Shown here in pieces: positions 17,949 to 24,442 of a DNA stretch of 64,000 bases; position 1 is the first letter of the stretch; each line of letters starts with the position of its first letter. The DNA is from Paenibacillus sabuli (GTDB taxonomy: Bacteria > Bacillota > Bacilli > Paenibacillales > Paenibacillaceae). The position numbers and the translations under genes are program-made. The DNA lies in NCBI RefSeq assembly GCF_014705605.1, contig NZ_JACXIZ010000016.1:124001-188000 (forward strand), in the 5' to 3' direction. Under the pieces are notes generated by a model. That model did no database searches. It saw only the letters and a program-made list of their open reading frames with translations, and had not been told where the DNA came from.

Positions 17949-19336
17949 TCGTTATCCCTCCCGATCCAAGTGTCTGCATGGGCCGCGGCCCATTCCAGCA
18001 TGCGACGATGCAGCGCCTCGCGCACCGTCGCGTGCGCCGGGTCTGCGGCCAGATTGACCGTCTCCAGCGGGTCGAGCAGCAGGTCGTACAGCTCCGCCGC
18101 GTCCGCCGGATCGTAGATGTACTTGTAGCGCTTCGTGACCACCGCCCGCCGGATGTCGCCGGGACGCGGATTGCCGGAGTACTGGGCGAAGACCGATCTG
18201 TCCGCGGGTGCCGCCCCGCCGCGCAGCACGGGCAGCAGCGACTGGCCGTCGAGCTGCGCCGGTCTATCCAGCCCGAGCGCATCCAGCATCGTCGGCAGCA
18301 CATCGAGGTGGCTCACGACTTCTTCGCAGCGCACCGGCTGTGTGCCGGGCAGTCGGATGAGCATCGGCACGCGCAGCGCTTGCTCGTACATCTCCATCTT
18401 CTGATACATGCGGTGCTGCCCGAGATGCTCGCCGTGGTCGGACATGAACAGCAGCAGCGTATCCTCGAAGACGCCGCCTTGCTGAAGCGCTTCCACGATT
18501 CGGCCGACGCAGGCGTCCGCCAGATGCGTCAGCGCCAGATGCGCGGCCCAGGCGCGACGCCATGCGTCGATCGTCACGTCCTCTGCGAGCTGTGCGGGCA
18601 CGCCGCGTCTGCGGCCTGCAGGCTCCCCGGTTGCCGCCAGGCCGACGTTGGCGGGCAGCTCGATCCGCTCCGGGTCGAACAGGCCGGCATAGGGATGCGG
18701 CACGGCGAGCGGCGGATGCGGCGCCCAGATGTTGAGGAACAGCGCGAAGGGGGCATCGGTCCCCGCTTGCTCGCGCACGAAGGCGGCGGCCCGCTCGGTG
18801 AAGTAGCAGTCCTGGAAGTCGGCGAGCGGGCCGTCCCACGCCGAGACGTGGGCGCTGGAGTACTGCGTCGCCGCGTAGTTCCCGTCCTGCAGCTCCCGCA
18901 CCGCCCGCCGGCTGCGGGGATCGGGGGCGGGGAGGCCGCGGTCGGCGGCATGCCTGCGGTAGTCGTCCGTGTCGGCATACGCGGCGAACGGCACGCGCGC
19001 CGTCAGCTCCGGCCGCAGCCGGATATGCTGCGGGCCGAAGTGGCCGAGCCGGTAGCCCGCCTCGGCGAGCATCTGGTGCATCGGCGGATGGTCGCCGGCC
19101 GTCTCGCCGCTCCAGTCGTTGCAGACGACGCCGCTTGCGGTCGGATACTTGCCGGTCGCGAGCGCGGTCCGCGCCGGCACGCACAGCGGTGCGGAGCAGT
19201 AGGCCCGCTCGAACTGCGCGCTCTGCGCGGCCAGCCGATTGAGATGCGGCGTCACCTCGCGGCCGCATTGCGTCATGTGCAGCGAGTCGGCGCGCTGATG
19301 ATCGGTTGTGATGAAGACCAGATTCGGCCTGTTCAT
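17945..19336 (-). CDS. Cytoplasmic Cys-type sulfatase, family S1
   Basis: A 463-residue sulfatase. The N-terminal metal motif is FITTDHQRADSL, and the active-site signature CVPARTALATGKYP places the formylglycine precursor at Cys52. A second metal motif, MSDHGEHLGQH, lies in the middle. No signal peptide is present, so the enzyme should desulfate sugars after import. It follows the binding-lipoprotein gene by 34 bases and overlaps the next gene by four bases (ATGA). It is clearly different in sequence from the plus-strand sulfatase at 11871, which suggests that the two arms remove different sulfate groups. The C terminus EWAAAHADTWIGRDNE is intact. Confidence 0.92.
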   Translation of the reverse strand: MNRPNLVFITTDHQRADSLHMTQCGREVTPHLNRLAAQSAQFERAYCSAPLCVPARTALATGKYPTASGVVCNDWSGETAGDHPPMHQMLAEAGYRLGHFGPQHIRLRPELTARVPFAAYADTDDYRRHAADRGLPAPDPRSRRAVRELQDGNYAATQYSSAHVSAWDGPLADFQDCYFTERAAAFVREQAGTDAPFALFLNIWAPHPPLAVPHPYAGLFDPERIELPANVGLAATGEPAGRRRGVPAQLAEDVTIDAWRRAWAAHLALTHLADACVGRIVEALQQGGVFEDTLLLFMSDHGEHLGQHRMYQKMEMYEQALRVPMLIRLPGTQPVRCEEVVSHLDVLPTMLDALGLDRPAQLDGQSLLPVLRGGAAPADRSVFAQYSGNPRPGDIRRAVVTKRYKYIYDPADAAELYDLLLDPLETVNLAADPAHATVREALHRRMLEWAAAHADTWIGRDNE

Positions 19337-19370
19337 CGTGGCATCACACTCCTGTCGGACGGGCAGTTGC

Positions 19371-20906
19371 TCATTGCCAATCCTTCGTATTTTCTTCGAC
19401 CGCGGCGATCAGTTGCGTGACGCCGGCGGCATTCATCTCCGAGATGTAGGCGTCCCAGTCGGCATCGACATCCTTCTTCCCGGTGACGAAGGCGATCATC
19501 CATTCCTCGGTCTTCTGCTCGATGGCCGGAATGAGCTCCGTGGCGCTGCCGTAGGAGATCTGCGTGAGCGGCGGCGCCAGACCAGATTCTGCAGAGTAGT
19601 CGATATTTTCCTTGAGGACGCCTTCGACATTGCCGGCCGCGGCGGAATAGTCGGTCGTCATCGCCGTGAGATGGCCGAGCGAAGGCAGGATATCCCGCTC
19701 GTACGCCTCGGTCTTCACCATCTTGCCGTCCTGCAGGTTGTAATGCACGTCTTCGATGCCGAAGTTCAGGATCCGGATGCCTTCCTCGCTGTGCATGAAG
19801 TCCAGCAGCGCTGCGACCCGGGCCAGGAAGTCCTCGTCGCGGTCCTGGCGGATGGCGACGACCGGCTCCACATAGGCAGAGGAGACACGGGTCAGAGCGC
19901 CGGCCGGCCCCTCCGGCTTGGGCAGGATAACCGCGAGCTCGGCGTCCGGATTCCCGGCCAGCAGATCGCGCTCGACCTCATTGTAGCGATTCGCGCCGGC
20001 CATGTACAGTCCGGAAGCGCCGCTAACGAACTTCGCCTTGGCCTGCGTCTCGTTGGCGGTGAACAGCTCGCGGTCGACCAGACCCTTCTGATAGAGCTCG
20101 GCCAGATAGCGATAATATTCCTTGTATTCCGGCATGACCGGCTCGTAGATCCAGCCGTCCGCGGTCTGCGCCCACGTATTGGCCCCGGTGAACGAGGGCG
20201 TGATGCTGAAAAATTCACTGACGCCGAAGGCGGCTGTCAGCGGCACTGTGCTGGCCCCGCCCAACTGGTTGTCCTTGAATGCCTGCAGCATCGCCTCGAA
20301 TTCCGCCCAGGTTTTCGGATGCGCCAGCCCGAGCTCGTCGAGCCAGTCCTGGCGCACGATCAGGAGCGTTGCTTCCTTGCCGCGGTTGGACGGCAACTGG
20401 TACACGCCGTCTGCCTCACGGAATTCCTCCGTGCCTTCGCGGTTCATATACTGACGCAGTCCGTCCAGATCGTAACGCTCGGCGTATTCCTCGAAGTTCA
20501 TCAGATAGCCGTCCTCGTACAGATGGTTGTAGATGTGCATCGAGCCGAGCGGATAGCGGAAGATGTCCGGCATGTCGCCGGCCGCGATCTTCAGCTCCAG
20601 GTTGGTGACATATTCCTTGGCCAGAATGCGCTCTACCTTGAAGTCGATATTGAACTTGTCGTTGATGTACGCGATGATGGCGTCGTCCTCCGCAATATCG
20701 CGGGGGCCCCATTGGAACATCGTGATTTCGTATTTTTCATCCAGATTGATTGCTGCCTCGCCTTCGGCCCCGGTCGGGCCGTTGTCTGGAGCCTTCCCCC
20801 CGGCGGGGGAAGGCGTATTCGCATTGCCGCTGCAGCCGGACAGCGCCAGCGCCAGTGTCAGCGCGATGCCCAGGACTGAGCCGGCGGTTTTTTTGGTTGC
20901 CATCAT
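19371..20906 (-). CDS. ABC transporter substrate-binding lipoprotein, LipO/LplA type
   Basis: A 511-residue extracellular solute-binding lipoprotein. The signal sequence ends in the lipobox LSGC (Cys25), then a short low-complexity linker and the domain beginning YEITMFQWGP. The length of about 500 residues is typical of binding proteins that work with LplB/LplC-type permeases and take up complex or acidic oligosaccharides. Two ATG codons start it; the first (20906) has AAAGGA ten bases upstream. It lies 55 bases after the permease LplC-like gene and 34 bases before the sulfatase. The cargo is unknown; sulfated oligosaccharides are likely from context. Confidence 0.92.
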   Translation of the reverse strand: MMATKKTAGSVLGIALTLALALSGCSGNANTPSPAGGKAPDNGPTGAEGEAAINLDEKYEITMFQWGPRDIAEDDAIIAYINDKFNIDFKVERILAKEYVTNLELKIAAGDMPDIFRYPLGSMHIYNHLYEDGYLMNFEEYAERYDLDGLRQYMNREGTEEFREADGVYQLPSNRGKEATLLIVRQDWLDELGLAHPKTWAEFEAMLQAFKDNQLGGASTVPLTAAFGVSEFFSITPSFTGANTWAQTADGWIYEPVMPEYKEYYRYLAELYQKGLVDRELFTANETQAKAKFVSGASGLYMAGANRYNEVERDLLAGNPDAELAVILPKPEGPAGALTRVSSAYVEPVVAIRQDRDEDFLARVAALLDFMHSEEGIRILNFGIEDVHYNLQDGKMVKTEAYERDILPSLGHLTAMTTDYSAAAGNVEGVLKENIDYSAESGLAPPLTQISYGSATELIPAIEQKTEEWMIAFVTGKKDVDADWDAYISEMNAAGVTQLIAAVEENTKDWQ

Positions 20907-20961
20907 TTTCGTCGCATCCTTTCTTGTCGGATGAAGCAGGAGTAGTAGAGCGCCCGTCGTG

Positions 20962-21846
20962 CTAGCCCTTCACCGAGCCCATCATGATGCCCGAGACGAA
21001 GAAGCGCTGCAGGAAGGGGTAGACGGCGGCAATCGGCAGCAGCACCAGCACGATATTGGCCAGCCGCACCGTCTCCGAGGAGAAGCCCTCCTCGCCCGAC
21101 TCGGTCGCCATCACGCCTTCCAGGTCGGAGCTGTCGGAGACGAGCTTTTGCAAGTATTCCTGGACCGTCTTCAGCTCTGAATCGGTGATGAAGAAGACCG
21201 ACTGCATGTACGTGTTCCAGAACGCTACGGCATAGAACAGGCCGATTGCCGCCAGGATCGGCTTGGATAGCGGCAGCACAATCGTGAAGAAGATGCGAAA
21301 GTCGTTGCAGCCGTCGATTCGTGCCGCCTCCTCCAGCTCGCGCGGGAACTCGAGGAACGTCGATCGCATGATGATGAGATAGAAGGTGTTGATCATGTAA
21401 GGCAAGATGTAGACCGCGAATTGATTGATCAGCCCGAGCGACTTGTAATTCATGTAGTCGGGGATGAGCCCGGCGTGCACGAACATCGTCATGACGATCA
21501 GGAACATGACCAGCGAAGAGCCGACGAACGGCTTCGACAGGCCGTACGCCGAATAGGCGGTCACGAACAAGGCGACGGCGGTGCCGACGACCGCGATCAG
21601 GAAGGTCACCCGCAGATGCACGAATATGGTGCCGTCCGCGAACACCTGCTTGTAGGCGGCCAGCGTCGGTTCCAGTACGATCAGCTTCAGCGGCGAGGAC
21701 AGGTACTCCGCTTCGGTCATGAACGAGGCGACGACCGTCTGCCAGAACGGATACAGCATGACCACGCAGATCAGCGCAATGACGCCGCCGTTGAACCATT
21801 GCCACATCTGCTCGCCGCGGTCTGTTCGTTGTCGTTGTGCATGCAT
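20962..21846 (-). CDS. ABC transporter permease, LplC type
   Basis: A 294-residue membrane permease. The start at 21846 (MHAQRQRTD) is chosen because it overlaps the stop of the preceding permease (TGATG) and gives a normal LplC length; the open frame runs further upstream but only as a shadow of the upstream gene. About six membrane segments are visible. The EAA loop reads ELEEAARIDGCNDFRIFF followed by VLPLSKP, and the C terminus GIMMGSVKG is typical of LplC. It forms the channel with the next gene upstream. As in the plus arm, no ATPase is encoded nearby. Confidence 0.92.
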   Translation of the reverse strand: MHAQRQRTDRGEQMWQWFNGGVIALICVVMLYPFWQTVVASFMTEAEYLSSPLKLIVLEPTLAAYKQVFADGTIFVHLRVTFLIAVVGTAVALFVTAYSAYGLSKPFVGSSLVMFLIVMTMFVHAGLIPDYMNYKSLGLINQFAVYILPYMINTFYLIIMRSTFLEFPRELEEAARIDGCNDFRIFFTIVLPLSKPILAAIGLFYAVAFWNTYMQSVFFITDSELKTVQEYLQKLVSDSSDLEGVMATESGEEGFSSETVRLANIVLVLLPIAAVYPFLQRFFVSGIMMGSVKG

Positions 21847-22760
21847 CAGATAATCCCCCTGTGACCGATCATTTTGGCTATCCGGTCGGCCGCGAACACC
21901 ATCACGCCCGCCACGAGCGTCTTGAACAGACCCGCCGCCGTCGCCAGGCTGTGCTTGCCCTCTTGCAGTCCGACCCGGAAGACGTAGGTGTCGATAATAT
22001 CCGATACGGGACGGACCAGCGCATTGCCCATCACCATGATCTGCTCGAAGCCGACGTCCAGCAGATGGCCGATATTGATAATGAATAGCACGACGATCGT
22101 CGTCGAGATGCCCGGCAGCGTAATATGCCACAGGCGTTGCAGCTTGGAGGCGCCGTCGACATAGGCCGCCTCGTACAGCGTCGTGTCGATGCGAGAGAGC
22201 GCGGCCAGATAGAGAATGGTGCCCCAGCCCATCGTCTTCCAGACGTCGGAGAGCACGAGCAGGCTGCGGAAGTGCTCGGTGCTGCCGAGGAAATAGATCG
22301 GCTCGTAGCCGAGCCGGCCCAGCACATGGTTCACCAGCCCGTCATGCACCGAGAACAGGTTGTACACAATCCCGCCCAGCACCGCCCACGACAGGAAGTG
22401 CGGCAGATACAGGATCGACTGGCTGATGCGCTTGAACGCCGCATGCCGCAGCTCGTTGAGCATCAGCGCCAGCAGGATCGGCGCCGGGAAGCCGAAGAGC
22501 AGCTTGTAGAAGCTGATGATGACGGTGTTGAGCAGCGCCTGCTGGAAATCGGGCGACTGGAACAGTGTGGCAAAGTGCTCGAAGCCGACCCAAGGGCTGG
22601 CCTCCAGCGGCCGGGTGACGCGGAAGTCCTTGAATGCAATCTGAATGAAATAAAGCGGTTTATACTTGAAGATGGCGTAGAAAGCGATTGCAGGGACGAT
22701 GAAAAAATAAATTTGATGCTTGGTAAGCAGCAGCTTGGCGCGTTGGGCGATGTGTTGCAT
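21846..22760 (-). CDS. ABC transporter permease, LplB type
   Basis: A 304-residue membrane permease. The start at 22760 (MQHIAQRAKLLL) is supported by AGGAGG ten bases upstream; a longer frame to 22841 lacks a ribosome-binding site and would overlap the promoter. Hydrophobic segments begin with YFFIVPAIAFYAIF. The EAA loop is TLYEAAYVDGASKLQRLW followed by ITLPGI. It is the first gene of the transport operon, 104 bases after the response regulator, and is preceded by a cre-like operator and a candidate promoter. It shares one base with the LplC-like gene. Confidence 0.92.
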   Translation of the reverse strand: MQHIAQRAKLLLTKHQIYFFIVPAIAFYAIFKYKPLYFIQIAFKDFRVTRPLEASPWVGFEHFATLFQSPDFQQALLNTVIISFYKLLFGFPAPILLALMLNELRHAAFKRISQSILYLPHFLSWAVLGGIVYNLFSVHDGLVNHVLGRLGYEPIYFLGSTEHFRSLLVLSDVWKTMGWGTILYLAALSRIDTTLYEAAYVDGASKLQRLWHITLPGISTTIVVLFIINIGHLLDVGFEQIMVMGNALVRPVSDIIDTYVFRVGLQEGKHSLATAAGLFKTLVAGVMVFAADRIAKMIGHRGII

Positions 22761-22824
22761 AAATGCGGTTCCTCCTTTCAAGCGCTTCTTGCCGCGACCG
22801 GGCAGGCCGCTTTCTTTCTCTGTA

Positions 22825-22840
22825 AGTATAAGCGCTTTCA
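22825..22840 (-). promoter_or_regulatory. cre-like CcpA operator over a TATACT -10 element
   Basis: Read on the minus strand, TGAAAGCGCTTATA (22840-22827) matches the CcpA cre consensus TGWAANCGNTNWCA with one mismatch, and TATACT (22830-22825) overlaps its end. It lies 65-80 bases before the LplB-like start. This arrangement implies glucose repression of the transport and sulfatase operon. Confidence 0.55.
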
Positions 22841-22864
22841 AGACGAGGCAATAAGAGGTGATTC

Positions 22865-24442
22865 TCAGGAAAAAAGTGTGCTTTCATCCGATTGGATCGG
22901 TTGTTTTTTATGCCGGCCGCGGTATTCGCGGGGACCGATGCCCTTGAGCTGCGTGAACAGCTTGCTGAAATGGCGCTCGTCCGTGTAGCCGACCTGATTG
23001 GCGATCTCGTAGATTTTCAGCGCCGTACCGGCCAGCAGCTCGCAGGCGGTGGTGATGCGCTTGTCGATGATATAGCGGGAGAAGGATACGCCGCTGTACG
23101 CCTTGAACCGGGAGGACAAGTGGCCGGCGCTGTAATGAAATTGCTGGGCGACCTCCTCCAGCCGCAGATTGGCGGTGAAGTGCTCGTCGATATAGGCTTG
23201 CACGGCGGCCACGCTCTTGTGCCGCTGGCGCCCGATGCGCTGATGCAGCAGGGCACAGCGCTCGCGCACGCAATCGAGCGCCAGCGTCTGCAAGTCGACG
23301 AGCGACTCGCAGCGGCGCAGTTCGTCCAGTCGCTCTGTGTATTCCGTCCCTTCGCCGCTGCTCTGCAGCGCCTTGTCGAATTGCATCAGCATTTGCATCA
23401 CCAATGCCTGCATGTCAGCCAGCGAGATCGAGCGGGACAGGCAGGCGGCGGCCAGATGCGCCCGCAGCCAGCGCTCGAGCTGCCGCGCGTCCCCGGCATA
23501 GATCCAGCCGGTGCAGTCCGCATGCAGCCCGGCCTCCGCGTGGTCTTCCTGCGGCGCAGCTGCGGCCTGAACTTCAGATGAGGTCTGCGGCCAGCGCGCG
23601 TAGGACAAGATTCGTCCGAGCCCGCCGGTATGCCGCAGATAGTCTGCCGCCTTGAGCGCCTCCCGGTAGCTGACGGCGACATGGGCGGAGGCCGTGCCGA
23701 CTGTGCCGACGCCGATTGCAAAGCGCGACTCCGCGAGCTGTGCCAAATGCGCCCCCAGGCGCTCCGCTTCGTACGCGATGCGGGCTTGCGGCAGATCGGC
23801 CGGATTCGCCTCGGGGCGGAAGAGTACGTGCAGCTCCGTGTCGGTGCTGTGCACAATATGGCTGATGCCGATCGGGCAAGGCTGGCGCATATAGCGCTGC
23901 AGGTCCTCGGGCTGCTGCAGCCAGACGGTCGCAATGGCGTACACGCGCCCGGCCGCCTGGTCCTGCTCGTCCGGCAGACGACCGCTCAGGTAGGACCGGA
24001 ACTGGTGGCTGCTCTGCAGCTGCAGCAATTCATCGTAACGGCGACGTTCTGCGCGGCGCAGCTCCAGCGCGCTGCACAGTCGGCGCAGCGTCTCCTCCAG
24101 CTCGGGAAACATCTCCATCTTCAATACGTAATCGAAGGCGCCTTCCTTCAATCCCTGCTTGGCATACCCGAATTCGTCGTAGCCGCTGAGCAGCACGACC
24201 TCGGTCTGCGGGAGCTCCCGCTTGATCGCGGCGAGCGCTTCGAGACCGGTCATGCCGGGCATCTTGATGTCGAGCAATGCGGCATCGGGCTGCAGGCGGC
24301 GCGTCAGTGCCAGCGCCTGCTCGCCGTCCTGTGCGGCCCCAACGATCCGGAATCCGAGCTCCTCCCAGTCGAGCGCCTCCTGCAGTTCATCGCGGATGAT
24401 CGGCTCGTCGTCGGCAATAATCAGTGTGAATAGACGCATCAT
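22865..24442 (-). CDS. YesN-like response regulator with AraC output domain
   Basis: A 525-residue response regulator. The receiver domain has acidic residues D11-D12 and the phospho-acceptor Asp58 in LLDIKMPGM; the C-terminal ~100 residues are an AraC DNA-binding domain (AYIDEHFTANLRLEEVAQQF, KIYEIANQVGYTDERHFSKLF, GIGPREYRG). GGAGGAGG precedes two adjacent ATG codons; 24442 is used here, and 24439 is the alternative. The start overlaps the kinase stop by four bases, so kinase and regulator are coupled. A longer upstream frame exists but overlaps the kinase and has no start signal. It probably controls the transport operon starting at 22760. Confidence 0.92.
   Translation of the reverse strand: MMRLFTLIIADDEPIIRDELQEALDWEELGFRIVGAAQDGEQALALTRRLQPDAALLDIKMPGMTGLEALAAIKRELPQTEVVLLSGYDEFGYAKQGLKEGAFDYVLKMEMFPELEETLRRLCSALELRRAERRRYDELLQLQSSHQFRSYLSGRLPDEQDQAAGRVYAIATVWLQQPEDLQRYMRQPCPIGISHIVHSTDTELHVLFRPEANPADLPQARIAYEAERLGAHLAQLAESRFAIGVGTVGTASAHVAVSYREALKAADYLRHTGGLGRILSYARWPQTSSEVQAAAAPQEDHAEAGLHADCTGWIYAGDARQLERWLRAHLAAACLSRSISLADMQALVMQMLMQFDKALQSSGEGTEYTERLDELRRCESLVDLQTLALDCVRERCALLHQRIGRQRHKSVAAVQAYIDEHFTANLRLEEVAQQFHYSAGHLSSRFKAYSGVSFSRYIIDKRITTACELLAGTALKIYEIANQVGYTDERHFSKLFTQLKGIGPREYRGRHKKQPIQSDESTLFS

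Noticed and set aside
16029-18116. Long plus-strand open frame opposite the secreted protein and sulfatase
   Set aside because: Its translation is Arg/Val/Gly-rich without domains; it is the antisense shadow of GC-rich genes with clear sulfatase and CBM motifs.
21847-22131. N-terminal extension of the LplC-like permease
   Set aside because: It would overlap the upstream permease by 285 bases in another frame and is low-complexity; the TGATG junction at 21846 is the natural start.
22778-22792. Second cre site at AAGCGCTT near the LplB-like ribosome-binding site
   Set aside because: The palindromic core is present, but the flanks miss five or more consensus positions.
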